A stretch of 64,000 nt of DNA from Endothia cerciana (taxonomy: Eukaryota; Ascomycota; Sordariomycetes; Diaporthales; Cryphonectriaceae), in NCBI GenBank assembly GCA_026119935.1, contig JALRMH010000020.1, forward strand, positions 600,122 through 664,121, read 5' to 3'. How positions within the stretch are numbered: the first letter of the stretch is position 1; the number at the start of each line of letters is the position of its first letter. Under the pieces are notes generated by a model. That model was not told the origin of the DNA and searched no databases. It saw only the letters and a program-made list of their open reading frames with translations. The position numbers and the translations under genes are program-made. Shown here in pieces: positions 1 to 13,019 of this stretch.

Positions 1-3000
1 CTGCTTGCCAATATTGCCATCGACGTCGTCGGTACCAGAGCTATGGCAGATGTCGCTGCAGTCTGGGATGGGCCGCAGGTCTTGACCATTCCATGACACC
101 GACCTTGTCCGAGGTGGTGATTTTGCGTGTCGAATCAGTCGGTCTCGTCGCTGCTTCTCAGGACCTTGGCACCGACCGTCAACAAGGTGCGCATGAATAG
201 GCACCGCTAGGCCAGCACAGCATCGAATGGGTATCACACCTCGGTGCTGCGCTTCCGACGCAGAGAGACCGTCCTGCTTCCCATGTCTGCCGAGATACCT
301 AGCAGTGACGGAAACCGGCTGAGGCGTTTCGTGGACGGGCGAGAGCTCTGACCATCAAAGTTCGTCCCACCTCTTCATCTGGCTGTACTGATCATCCGAT
401 TGCCGCCGTCTCAAATCTGGCTTTACAGGGTTCGGGGATCAACACCTTTATCGATGCAGGTGGCATGGCCACACGAGGGGACCCTTTTTTTTTTCATGTT
501 TCACTTTGCTACAGCCTTGTTGTCTGAGCCGCATGCAAGGTTTAGCGCTGTGCTGAGTATCACGGCGAATCGACTTTCCGCATGAAAACGTTCGTCGGTT
601 GGGGCCGAGCCCACAACGGAGCTCGCTGCGAGTGTTCAGACGACATCAGACCGAGACCTATGGCTTGTTCACCTGCCTGGGTTCTGGCTAAAGACCTTCC
701 TCTAGAGTCCATCTTTCGTCGGAACTGGTGACTTGTACTCTGCGTATGTTTTCGCACTGAGAACGGAACGATAGCCTGCGTGGGCCGAGGTCGAGTTCTG
801 GGCCCTCCTACGCCACGCTCAGCAAACTCGATCCGGGCTCAACCATAAGGCTTCGACCTCAGGCTTGCACCCCGTCTACAGCATGAGAATTGCGCCACGT
901 GGAGCTTTCAAGCCCCCAGCCTTGCATATTCCGTCCACACGAGGCTCGGAAAGGTCTGCCGCCTTGACACGGGTTAATGTCGGAGGCAGTATGACCCGCA
1001 TCCCATGATCGCTGCGACCGCAATGTGATGATTTCTGGGTTAAGCTTTCAGGCCGACCGATCGAATCTACATCATCCCGAGTTTCATCGTCCTCTCGCTC
1101 GCTGTTTGACTAGGTTACGAACCTCCCGATTCCTCAACTCACTGTCTGCCTTGGCCTGGAACTTGGCATGATGATCCCTTCTACCGGACAACCCGGACTC
1201 GTGGAGCACACAATGCATATGCCACGTGAAGATTTAGCACTGATACATACCTGCATGCATATTCACAAATCATAGCAAGATCCGACATTTTTCTCCTTCT
1301 GCCTTTTACTCATTCTATATCGAGGACGCAGTCGGAGCAATGAACAAGCCGGGCTAATTCAGACCTGGTTAGGCTTTGCCTAGGACTGTTTGGTCTAGGG
1401 CAAGCCACCTCAACGCCTGGGGGGTTCTCTAGTGCACTTTGCTGCCGCCCTATGCTCGGCTAGGCTGTCCCTGCACTCGTTGACTCGTTGTCTGTGCCGA
1501 GTGGTTCGTCACCAACCATTGTACCCCCATGGTTCTGAGCAAGGACCTACATCAATATGGGATGAAGAAAGTGACAGCATGTCTGTGCAGTGCTGTACAG
1601 ATGGGGGTCTAAAGTTTACTTCTCGGGAGAGGACCATTTCTGGACCATTGTTCGGCCTGAGTTGGTCTCTTGATCACCAGCCTCAATGCTCGGTTATTCA
1701 GATTTTTTGGGAGTTGTCGTCACAGCCAAGTCTCCTTGGCGCTGGGGAGCTTTCTGGCCTAGCCAATGACCTACTTTTGCGCGGTTCCATGCCGCCAGAA
1801 ACTACACGGGGCTGAATCAGACAAGTGAGGTTAGGCACCGAACCTTGTCTGGCCCCAGTTGTATCTACGAGGGGCCGTCTTGCTGTGCCTCGAAAGGCTG
1901 GAAGTGATGTTTCCAGAGCTGCCTTTGGTTTCTTTAGTCACACCAGCGCCTTGAGATAGGGAGACGGTCTAAGCGTGCTCGACAGCTTGGGCGCTTGTGT
2001 CAAGCCTCCAGGATCGAAATGAGCGAGATGCAGAACGAATCAAGTCGCGGGTGTCGCTATGGAGTGGCAGGGCGCCCCAAAGATTTCCAAGACAAAACAA
2101 CAGGCCCCAGTTTGCCAGACGTACTGATGTGACCTCTATCAGCGAAGACACTAACACTTGGCAATGATAATGTTTAACAGCCTAGGATAATAGGTACTTC
2201 CAGAATAAGGTGCTTGCTTGCTTGCTCAAGAATCTGTGGTATTTCTGCTGGTGGCTGGCTGTTTCCCAATCGCGAACCTCAGGATAACTGCATGTGTTAT
2301 CCAGCTTCACAAGGTCTCCGATCCGTGGTATTGCGAGGGCAGAGTTTCTGGTCCTCGAAGACGGCCTTGTCCTTCTCAATGCCAAGCAGAAAGAGGATGA
2401 AGACCGTCATCCTCGGCACGCGCCGGACCAAACTTGTCGTGACCTTGGTTACGAATCGCGCCCGGTTAGGTCGTTGCCGTAACCACTCTAGCGGGATGAT
2501 TTGCATCAGTAGAGCAGCGTAGGCGCAACGGCGATCGGTGGTCTCGATGTAGCGCCCAGGCACGAGCTCAAGTGGTGTCGTCCTGTGGGTTGGCTGGGAA
2601 TGTCATCTCCCGGGCTCAGGAACAGCTTGTTGCTGACGGGTGCGAACAACGGACCTCTTGCAGAATCACGCGGCCTAATCGTAACGCGGGCCCCTGGGCA
2701 GGGCTTGCCAGACCCAAGTGTTCTCAACAACAAGACGTGCGTCGTCGCCGCCGCCTGGTAACAAAGCCGTGGCCTCGCCTGGTGTTCAAATTCCGGGGCT
2801 TAGCCTGGGGCAATGGACACGGCGATGGGGCTCACGTGTTGGGGAGGGGCACACAAACCTCTGGGCCCCAGCCGAGAAGGGTTCTGGCCCATGAAGATCC
2901 CAACGTTCTCGCCTGACTTCCTCCTCTCTGAGCACAACCACAACTCTGCCTGCACAAGATTGCACAAGGGGGGTCTGTTAGGAGAACACCAATCCGGGTG

Positions 3001-6000
3001 CGGTACCACTCCTCGCGGGAAGACGATAGCCAGTCCCGGGCAGGGGTTGTTTCCCGAAGAGTGTGATGACGGACGTCACCTGGCCTGAAATGGACTGGAC
3101 CTTTCTGCAGCGTGGCCGCTTTCAACCTCATGGTTGGCAAGGTGGGCATCATTGTGCAGATGGGCGGTGTGGCCTCAGGTACGTTGCCCTCTGCTAAGAC
3201 CACGAATGTGGACATGACGACATGTGTCAAGCCCCGAGATGCATCAAGAGCGTGGGTAGTAAGTTGGTGGCCTGTCGGGCGAGGCGCCAGGGCCCGAAAC
3301 GTTAAGTCAACGGGCTGAGAGAAATGGTTATGGGCAGGCCGATAGGGCGTTCAGGAGCCCGGATGGTGCAATTTTACAATTTCAACGGCCCAGGCTCGGG
3401 TAATTTTTAGGCTTTTCTGAGTTGTAATGAGTCCGAATGTGAGCCCGAATGCTCCGGTTAAATCAAGATCGAGCCCCCTGGCATGACCAAGATAAAGCGG
3501 AAGTCGTACACACCTCCATCATACGCGCAGGGCCCCCGAGTCAGTAGTATATCAGAGAGCCCTATATCATGAGACACCCCGGCCCGCTATACATGAGGTT
3601 CAGAAGAGGTCTCCACTCCTGAGACACATCGCAATATCAACGGTGTCCTAAATTGAGCCGCGGTCCCAGGACGGGACGAATCTAGACTCCCATGGAGCCC
3701 AAAGAAGCTACATACCTCAGTGCGTGTGGTGATCTTCCGGCCGCTTAATTGGCCGCTGCCCGGCATTAAGACGATGCCACGGCGGCTCGCGGAAATATGC
3801 GCAGGTTGGTGTGGGGAGCCAACAGCGGGTGCCTCATGCCCTGCAGTGGCCTTGACAGGAATGAACAGCAGCCGGTACAGATTGGCGTATCATACATTGT
3901 TGTGTGGGGGTGGGTGATTACACGTCGCAGCTTGCAGAATGCCCCCTTGGTGCAAGCGGATCTGCAACAGGGTCAGCAACAAGCATCAATAATGCCAGCG
4001 CTTGCGGGTCTCGTGGCGCCCGGGGAAGCTGCAGGAGGCGTCGGCCTCGATGCCCCGGTATATGGGAGTATACTAGTAGGTCACAGACATCATGGCACTT
4101 TGATCCGATGACCAATCCATTACGAGGTGAAGCCATACCCTGGAGAAGAAGAACGATCACGTACCGGTGTAGCTAGCCTATCTAGGGCTGAGGCCGGAGT
4201 CAACCGGTGGACAAGGTTTGGGTCGCGTAAATATATGCCTGCTGCGATCGAACAGGTAGAGAGCTTAGCATGTACAATCAATCTGCAAGCTGCATTCTTA
4301 AAAGCCCGAGACGCAGTATCTCGCATCCACCGGGCGGGGTCTGGATAAGCATGTTGTTGCTTCTGCTCCTGTTGAGGCCCCCCCCCCCCTCCTCCCTTCC
4401 CATGTCGAACTCCCAGTTCGCCATTCGAGGGCCTGCAGCAATGCAGCAAAAACTGGCCTGCGTTGTTCCCCGCGTAGCACAAACACTCGTCCGCTGTCCC
4501 GGCATCCTCGACTCTTGTGTGTCTGGCAGCAAATCACAAGTCTCGGAAGGGACATCGGACAAGCCTCCGGGTAGGTGAGGGGGGGAGCTTAGAGACGCAA
4601 TGTAATAATCTACGAGGCACTCTAGGCAAGCGCCAATAGCCATCACAGCAAAGGGGATTGCTCCCAGGCATGCCATAAGCGCATAGCGGGTGTGCTTCGC
4701 CTTGTCCTTGTGTCACAGACAGTGCTATCCTGACCGTCTTCACTGCTACTACCATAGTATGTACCGCGGTGCAACCCCGGCTCTGGCGTGCCGTGATGGA
4801 CCCTCGCAGGAGAATATCAGCCTCAGCTCAGAGAAGAAGAAACTCTGGCCCTCTGGCCCAGTTGGGTGCGGGAAGCTCCGGGTAGGGGGGAGGTCTTCCT
4901 CGATCCGAGCTGCAAAAACGAGCCTAGAGGTGATGCTCCGGAAATTGATGCCCAAGTGCAACTCCTTTGGCCGCTCTCGACTCATGATGCCAGTGCAAGG
5001 GGAACCCCCGATCGACGGGTGAGATGCTGATCCGGCTCCTGTCCGGCGCTTTCATCTCCGATTATCCACATATAGCGGCTCGGGACGGCATCGCGGTGCT
5101 CTCGAGGGGACATACCCTCTGGCCTGAAATGAAACCGTTGTGCATCAAAGGCTCTCAAAGAGTGACGCGCACAATACCCTCTGTAATCTCAGGAGTTTGA
5201 TCAACAATTTCCGTGAAATGACTGGCAATAGCTGCCTCCCACGCGCGCTGGCAAACAAGCGTTGGCAAAACCGTGGGCTCAAGCCCTGTTCAAGGATCTA
5301 GCATTTGGATCATTGAGGCTGGCGCCCTTCCAGGTCATTTGGACCAGACCCAGGTCTCGGTTTCTAATTCCCTGATGGTGCTGGCCAGGAAGCCTTGACG
5401 GATACAAAGGTGATATGAGTCATTGAGGCCGTGTGTAGTACAGGCCTTGGATGAAGCTCGTATGTGATAGCCAGCCCATTTCCAAGTGGTTGACGGCCTT
5501 GACATCCAATATCTGCCTATTTTTTATTTTTATTTTTATTTTTTTTTCATTCTCGGACATACGATGATTTATCTTCTCTATCTAGGTATTCGGAGAATCT
5601 TCCATAACCTTCTCGCCCTGCCTCTGTTACCATTGTCCTTAAGTAATTGCTCGATCTGCTCTGGAGGTTTGGTGGTCGACAGAACCACAGGTCAGGACAA
5701 AGGCCTTGCGTAGGTCCATGGTTGTGTTCTTGTATTTGTCTCACGACGAGAAAATCGTCGGGTATTTGCAGATGCGATATTCTGGATGAGATAATAAAAG
5801 CCTTAGGACCCTTCGGAACTGGTCTTGAACTGCTGTCTAATTATCTGGGGCATCTTTACGAATCAGACTCCTAAGGCCGTTCGTCTCAACAATGAGCTCG
5901 AGTGGCATGGCATGCAGTTACTCCAACCAAGCTAGGAGGTATGGATTGTGATGAGGCCTTCACGCCACTGACTGAATGAGGTCTTGCCTTTTCACCCCAA

Positions 6001-7458
6001 GCTCCAGTTGTATCTTGCCTCGCATCAAACCAGCACCAAGTCACTGTAGGTACTTATGGACAGTATCAGTGGGACTTGCTGATCAGCTTGGGATACATAT
6101 TACTGCAGCAGACAGCACGCAAAGGATCTGCTGAGCTTGCCCGCCGAGCCTTCACGAAAACAGCTGAGCTTTGTCCATCCAATAGCTCGACCTGTGCTGA
6201 TTAGCTCAATGAACTATATGTGACAAAGTAAAACAAATGCTGAGTGCAGCAGTCTCTTGCAGACAGACGTTGAAGTCCTGATGTGGAACATGGACACAGT
6301 TCGATCAAGACAAGACCAGTGCACCCAGCGGACTCTAATTATAACACGGGTACTTCCGTCAATAACGTCGAGCCTTGTCGTCCATGCGATAATCACCGGC
6401 TCAGAAGCTGCGGGTCAATTAGGGATGGTATGTCCTAAATTCGGAGGAAGATTCTGGCAAAAACGGTCACCGATTGATTACGGATACTGATACTTTGTTT
6501 GTGGTATCTGTATCGATCGGCTCTTTATGAGTTGCAAACTGTGTCTGATTCGAGGCGCCACCTGGGGTGATCTTGACGTTACAAGATACCTAGGCCAACA
6601 ACATCTCTGTGTGCAGTGATACACCATGCCAGAATGACAACCCTCAGAACAAGAACTCAAAGGGGCAGGACAAGAAAAGTTAGGCCATCAGCACGCAGAT
6701 CCAGACCATGTAATCTGTGAGGCCGCACAGTTATATACCAAGACATGTTAAGCACCGCTGATACTGCTGCCTCAAAACTGCTAAGTATCATGTTGCAAAA
6801 ATGGCCTGGGCCCTGACCATGATACCTAGGTATTGAGTCTACGATTGGCAGGGGAGGCGCCAAAGTCCAACAAGTCACCTTCTTTGTATACCCGACACTA
6901 ACTATGAACAACGTGCAGACAAAATCAGGAACCATCACAGAAAGTGGCTCAGCATCCTCTTGAGCACACTTCCCCTCCTTTCTCAAACTTATTCACATAA
7001 ACCGAGATGCACCTGGGACAGTGTGGACCCAATGCTTTAAGGTATTACGACCACCGTCGGTATCATCTTTTGAGATACGGCATTATAGTTCTTCATAGAG
7101 CCGCCTTCATCGGGGCATGTTCTCATGACATAGGTACTTCTTCCCGGCCTGGGATAGCCTCGGTTCGTTTTCCTCAAGGCGACGACAACGTTCTTGGGGG
7201 GGGGGGGGGCATGTGCCGTTTCATCCCAGGCACCTGTTCTTCGGCCGGGGGGCGCCGCGATGTTTGGTCTTGTTCGAACGCGCGATGACCACCTCGAGGC
7301 TGGGGATTGCTCGGTACAGTGTCCCCACCAGTAACGGCCTGCCGTGGTCCATCCTCACCGAAGGGTATTGTCTCTGGAGCAGACGCGCGCTGGTGGAGCC
7401 CCTCACTCTAGAATGGCGTGGCATGCGGTTGGTGACATGACTCAAGGAAGACTCGGCG

Positions 7459-7560
7459 GTGCTGATTCCGGGTGACGGGCCCGTTGGCGCTGCTGTATAC
7501 CTGATTCTGGCCGCGCAAGGACCTGGCTGTGTGGTGCCTCAGCGAGCTCTCAAGGGCAGG
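7459..7560 (+). pseudogene. Possible relic of an FAD-dependent monooxygenase (Rossmann motif)
   Basis: One frame reads LIPGDGPVGAAVYLILAAQG, which resembles the N-terminal FAD-binding beta-alpha-beta motif (GxGxxG followed by a hydrophobic helix) of PF01494-type monooxygenases. The similarity fades within about 30 residues, and the frame ends at 7665 without the GD or DG motifs of the family. No flanking exon continues it convincingly. If real it is a decayed fragment. A chance match in GC-rich DNA is the main alternative. Confidence 0.25.
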
Positions 7561-9968
7561 ACAAGATCTTCGATACTGAGCGCTCGAGCTGCCTTTGGCT
7601 GCGCTGGGCTCGAGATCACGATGGGAAGCGGCCCCGATGGCGCTGCGTCTTCGAGCCACCATTAACAACATTGGGACCCTAGGTCTCACTGGGCCTTGAT
7701 GACTAGATATCTGTACAGGGAGTGGCTGCGGTGAGTTCGAACGCATACGCCAAGAGCAGCTGGGAGGAGGTGGTCACCGCTCTTGGAACCGGGGATCCAT
7801 GCCGGATGCCATGGTCGCTCTGCTAGACCTGGTCGACAGAGGCATCACGATGTTAGCATAGCCGGGTCAGAATGGTGACAGGGTCATATTGGATGAACAA
7901 GACTGGGATTACCACGGCGAGCCGCGCTTATGCTGCTCCTGTCGTCCCTCGTTTTGGACCGGGAAGGCAGGTTGGAATCCAACGGGGATGTTGCGCTGAG
8001 AGGTCGCAGGACGTCCTTGAGACCCATAGCCTTTGAAAATTTGGGGGTACTGTCAACAGAACCGGCCTGAGGTTACGCACCAGTGTCTTGCTGTGCTGGC
8101 ACACATGGTCCTGACGGGGCATGGATTACTTTACTTCGAGGGGGGGGTCAGGTGGTTCAAGAATGAGATGCGCAACGAAGTATGATAATCCGTGAGACTA
8201 TTTACGCGCAGAGTACGGAAGAATACGCTACACAACTCCGTTTGACCAGAAATTACTTATTTGAAAGATCACGCTAGGCTACTGCATCAATATCGTGCCC
8301 CCCCCGGAGGCAATGCTGAGTCAACCAGGCATAAGCCAAAGGATCGAGATGGAGACGCCGTCCCTTGCAACCAATTTTGAAGACACCTGGGCAGCGACAC
8401 TTCAGTCTGCTGGCCACCGTGGTCCAGGGCCACACTCCCCGGTCGGTGAGCACTTGGGAGCCGGAGGCCGAGAGGCATTTCCGAAACAAAATGGACCTTC
8501 TTCCTCTCCGGGCATGCGTCTGGTGGGAACCCACTACTCTAAACTCCAGCCTCCTATTCCATTCGAACTGCCGTGACCCGGTCGGTCCTCTCTGGCTGGC
8601 AGAACGCCTACCTCACTGCGGGGTACATTAGCTACACTCCAGATCGAAGGAACTCCCCTCTAGACAAAGTTCAGACGATGTGATCATGGTGAGCCTCGTG
8701 GTGCCACTCGACCGAAAGGTCTCGGGGAACAGAGAGCAGTGTAGCTACCTATCGACTATCAAGATCTCGATGGTGTCAACCACAACTCTTCGGCCCCTGG
8801 CGTTCCCGAAGCCTCTCGGTGGCCCCAAGGTCGTCACGACCGACTAGCACCGAGCTCATGCAGGAATCCATGAACCAGTACTGTGTGCTGCGGCCCGGGA
8901 GGGCGGGACCCAACCCGAGCCTACCAGTCAACCGATAGTTGCGCAGGGCTGTATTCCAAAAAATCTTATCAGCTCCTCTGGACGCGCGATCATTGGCACG
9001 ATGGCGTTTGGGTCCTGCTGAGGATCTACCAACCATCACAGCACGCCTGCTGTCGACCGCTGCCGAAAACCATGCTGCCGGGTCTTCTCGGATACCAGGT
9101 ATTCGAGGGAGGAGGAGACCTTCTAGAAGGAAAAGGGAGTACACTGGACTGGATCCCCAGCTTGGCAGAAGTATTCTGGACGCGCGGCCGTTGAACTCTA
9201 ATAGAAGCCAAGTCTCTGGGGAATCGGCCCAAGCCACCCGGCCCAGGTTTGTGGCGGACCCTGTGCGCCGAGGCCATCAGCTGGACGAAGTCGTCCACGA
9301 GGGCTCCAGTGGACAAAAAGGGGGCCCGAGTACCCAAAGGCTTGAAGGGTGTGAAGATCCGCCGACAGCACGCGACCTAGCGGCCTGCCGTCCACCAACT
9401 GCTTGCGGTATCAGGAGGACCCCGTGTTGCGTCGGGGGCCTGGGACGACGTCGCAAACGTATGGCTGCATTAGGAATAGCTGAGGCGCAAGGGCGGCGAA
9501 GGCCTGAGTCGTTCCTCGCTCAGACTTCCCCGCAAAGAGGAATCCAGGGCCCCTGTGGCCCTCCGCCGGGAGCACAGTGGCCAACCACCGCCCTCCCAAA
9601 CCCCATCCAGCCATCCTCCCATTCCCTCCCGCAGATCTCTTTGACGCCGCCGCACGCCTGGAAGCCCAAGCTCGACCCTGCGGGGCCGGTCGGGCGTAAT
9701 CATCAGGGGTAATGCTTGCTGGGTGCGGTGGCGATCGAGGCAGAGGGGGATCATGTGCCAGCGGCCAGCCAGCCTTTCCGGACGACGACATGCATGGTGG
9801 ACAAGCACGTCCCGTACATCACCTGAAACTGGAATCTTATTTGCGCGCGGCCAGCACGACAGCCAAGGGTCGACGAGCCTACTTACTGCCCCATAGTATT
9901 ATGCATTCCCGCTGATCCTCTTTTGTCACTGCGAGAGATCCCAAACACAATAACTCCCGCCCCGGAAC

Positions 9969-9992
9969 AAAAAAAAAAAAAAAAAAAAAAAA
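9969..9992. repeat. A24 homopolymer upstream of the Zn2Cys6 gene
   Basis: An uninterrupted run of 24 A lies about 50 bp before the start codon at 10044, so it falls in the expected 5' leader or core promoter. Length is likely variable, and possibly inexact in the assembly. Confidence 0.85.
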
Positions 9993-10043
9993 GCCCGCAG
10001 CGATGAGCGGCCTGGGTGTCACCGCTGCCATATTCCAGAGATC

Positions 10044-13019
10044 ATGAGCCGGCGACAGAACAGCAGCTGTGACCAGTGCAGGAAGGGCAAGAGGGCATGT
10101 GATGCCGTCTGGCTCCGCGACAGGCAGATCCAGCGCGCGACGGCCGAGGCGGGAGGCTTAAGGCCGAGTCATGGAGGCAGGTTCCTTTCGCGCTGCGGTT
10201 TCCCCGGCCCCTCCCACCCCCCCCCCCTTCCCCTTCCCCTTACCCCGTCCTGTCCGACGATGAGGCGGATCCGCGGTTGAGCCCATGGTGGGTGCAGCGG
10301 CGGAGCACATCGCGGAGGGAACCACGCACTGCGGGCGCGCAGTCAGACACACGCACACCTACACACATAAGTAAGGTCCGGGGTCACATACACGCTGTGG
10401 CTGACGTCGAGATTCCCAGGTCTAGATGATGACTTCGACTTCGCCGGCCCGTGTACGAACTGTGCCCGGACGAACAAGCAGTGCACCTTCGAGTGGGTGC
10501 AGAGCCAGCAGCAGCAGCGCAAGGAGAGACAGGCGCTCGCGTCTCACGATGCAGCCGCGCCGCCGGGCAGGAAGCCCGGGGGCCAGGCGGCCGCCGAGTC
10601 CCGGTCTGTGGGATCTCAGTCGCCGCCGGCGTCGTCAGACATGCCGCTGCGGCCCCTGAGGCCCACGATGCCCACGATGCCCACGATGCCCACGGCGGCC
10701 GCCGGGGCGTTCGGTGCCCACCAGGCATACCCCTCCTACCCCCCTCCCCAGCATGCTACGGACCAGCAGATGCTGCTCGACGGCTGTGCCTATCCCGCCT
10801 CCGGACCGGACCACTTCGACGTGCCGAACCCGGTGTCCGGCGTCGCCGGCGTCGCCTTCGTCGACGGCTCGCTAACGACCAGCGCCCCGTCCACGAGCCT
10901 TCCCGTCGCCCCGTGCCTGAACCTGGGCACGGCAGACGCGGCCGGCTCCCACCACCCGCCACCGCCGTTCATGGACGTCTCGGGCGCCCTCTCGGACTAC
11001 AACCAGCGCGTTCACTACAGCCTCGCCCCCTTCAACCCCTCGTCCTACGCCGACACGGCCGGCCTCCACGATGGCGTCTCGGGCGTGTGGTCGAGCCCCA
11101 CGGTCTCGTCGGTCGCGGCGTCCGACGACGGGCCCCCGCACACGCGCAAGCGCCGGCGGACCCAGAGCCCGTCGCGGTGCGCGGTCACCATGCCGTGGGC
11201 CATCACGGGCGACAGCCGGCTCGCGCGCACGGCCAACGGCAACATGATCAGCGAGACCATGATGAGGATCTACCACGACGTGATGGAGGGGGCGCTGTCG
11301 TGCTGGCTGACGGAGCAGTCGTGCCCGTACAACACGGTCGCCGTCTCGTCGAGCCTGAGCATGCCCGGCTACCTCCACCAGCAGCAGCAGCAGCTGTGGA
11401 GCACCCTGGAGGACATGCAGCGGGAATGGGGCCCCAACTGGACCAACCGGGTCTTCCGGCGCGTGACGAAGCTCGACCAGAAGGCCCACCTCCTCGGCCT
11501 GCGGCGCCTCCGCCCCGCGGACGAGCGCAAGGTCGCCGCGGCGCTGAACGCCGCGGTGATGGCGTTCACGGCGCAGTGGGCGCAGGCGAGCCAGCGGAGC
11601 AGCGCGCGTTGGCCCGCCGCCGCGGGGCCGGACCCGGCCGGGGACCGGCTGCTGGACCTCGAGCTCGGCGGCGAGTTCGACCGCACCCTGCAGAAGTCGT
11701 TCTGGAACCAGGCCCGCAAGGCGCTCGACGACTGCGGCGAGCTCGACTCGTTCCGCATAGTGTTCGCCGAGATCATCTTCGGGCTGACGCAGAAGTACGC
11801 CGGGGAGTCCGCGGGGCAGCGCGCCGACGACATCCTCGACGAGGGCGGCGGCGACACGGCGCAGGTCGTCGAGGACATACTGGGGCAGGACACGCAGCAG
11901 GTCTGGCTGGAGCGGGCGATACGCCAGCTGCAGGTGCTCCGGCGGCGCGTGGACCTCTACGACCTGCAGGTGCGCCCCAGGCGGGAGGGGGGGGACCCTC
12001 ACCACCACCACCACCACCACCACCACGGCTGCTACGATGCCGAGTGCAGGAAGACGATCGACCTGCTCTTCTGGCTGGCCGTCATGTGCGACACCATCTC
12101 CGCGGCCATGACGGAGCGGCCCCTGATGGTGTCGGACGAGGACAGCAGGAACCTGAGCCTCGCGCACCCCTCCCACCACGACGCCAGCGCGCCGGCCGCC
12201 TGCGACTCGGCCAGGCGCTGGAACGTGATCCTGGCCAAGGACCTGCAGACCAAGATCACCTCCCTGCGGTGGCCGTGCCCCGACTACGAGATCGCGCAGG
12301 AGCTCACCGACGCCGCGCCGGTCAAGGTCCTGCTGTACAGGAAGGTGACGCGCCTGCAGACGCTGGTCACGAGGGACAGGGACCCGGGCACGATCGAGGA
12401 GGCCATCCAGGACTCGCTGATGGTGTACACGCACTGGCAGGCCATCTACTCCGGGCTGTTCGCCGACTGTATCAACAACCACGTGCACCTGCCCGCGCGG
12501 ATACAGAGCTGGTACGTGTGCCTGTTCGGCCACTGGCTCCTCGCGGCGCTGCTCCTGGTCGACCTCATCGAGATCGTGGACCAGCGCGGGATGGGGGGCG
12601 AGAGCCAGATGAGGCGGAGGACGGGCGACGGGACGATCTCCGGGATCAGGAGGTCCAGTGTCGTGCTGGTGTCCGACCTGGCGAGGGCGTCGACGCCGAG
12701 GCATGACGACTACGGGGAGCTCGAGAACTACCACCACGCCATCAACGAGGGCGCCCTGCTGACCGAGCCGTGGACGATGATCCTGATCCGGACCTTCTCG
12801 CGGGCCTCGATCATCCTGTTGGAAGGCACCGTGAGGCTTCCCGAGGTGCCGGCTGACGATGCCGAACACCCGGCCGAGGAGGAAAGAGGCAATCTGGAGA
12901 GGTGTGAGGACTGTGTCAAGGCGCTGTGGTACCTGGGTAGGAAGTCTGACATGGCCAGGGAGGTGGCCAACGTGTTGGTCGTCGCGCTTCAGCGCGAGAG
13001 GTTAAAGGCGGTACAGTGA
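10044..13019 (+). CDS. Zn(II)2Cys6 transcription factor
   Basis: A fungal binuclear-zinc-cluster regulator, presumably nuclear and DNA-binding. Exon 1 starts at ATG 10044 and gives CDQCRKGKRAC (Cys 9, 12, 19). After an intron the main exon supplies CTNCARTNKQC (nt 10452-10484), completing the six-cysteine cluster. The acceptor is probably the AG at 10418-10419, preceded by a CTGAC branch site. The donor is unsettled: the strict phase fits GT at 10099 (spacer of 10 residues between cysteines 3 and 4) or GT at 10168, and neither is a strong consensus. The main exon stays open to TGA at 13017-13019, for a total near 870-890 residues. A Met-Pro-Thr repeat (nt 10667-10693), a poly-Gln stretch and a run of about ten His (nt 12001-12027) are low-complexity insertions. 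Target genes cannot be inferred. Confidence 0.82.

Larger units (their letters stand above)
1..10043. other. Gene-poor region without a convincing protein-coding gene
   Basis: All frames on both strands are broken into short pieces and none gives a recognisable domain, except a doubtful FAD-binding scrap near 7.46 kb. Base composition is moderate rather than AT-rich, so this does not look like the RIP-damaged DNA seen at 61-62.7 kb. Homopolymer and simple tracts occur (T-run near 484-495, T-rich tract 5519-5549, C-run near 4379-4390, G-run near 7197-7210, A24 at 9969-9992). It may hold old gene relics, non-coding transcripts, or just the long promoter of the regulator at 10.04 kb. I cannot separate these from sequence alone. 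Confidence 0.5.

Noticed and set aside
8939..9712. 257-residue frame in the left gene-poor region
   Set aside because: No ATG-led domain content, strongly overlapping frames on the other strand, and no splice partners.
10451..12706. 751-residue Arg/Pro-rich frame overlapping the first Zn2Cys6 gene
   Set aside because: Alternate-frame shadow of GC-rich codons; no domains, and the overlapping frame has the zinc cluster.
10872..12869. 665-residue minus-strand frame
   Set aside because: Antisense shadow of the same gene, with composition of a GC3-rich complement and no recognisable motif.
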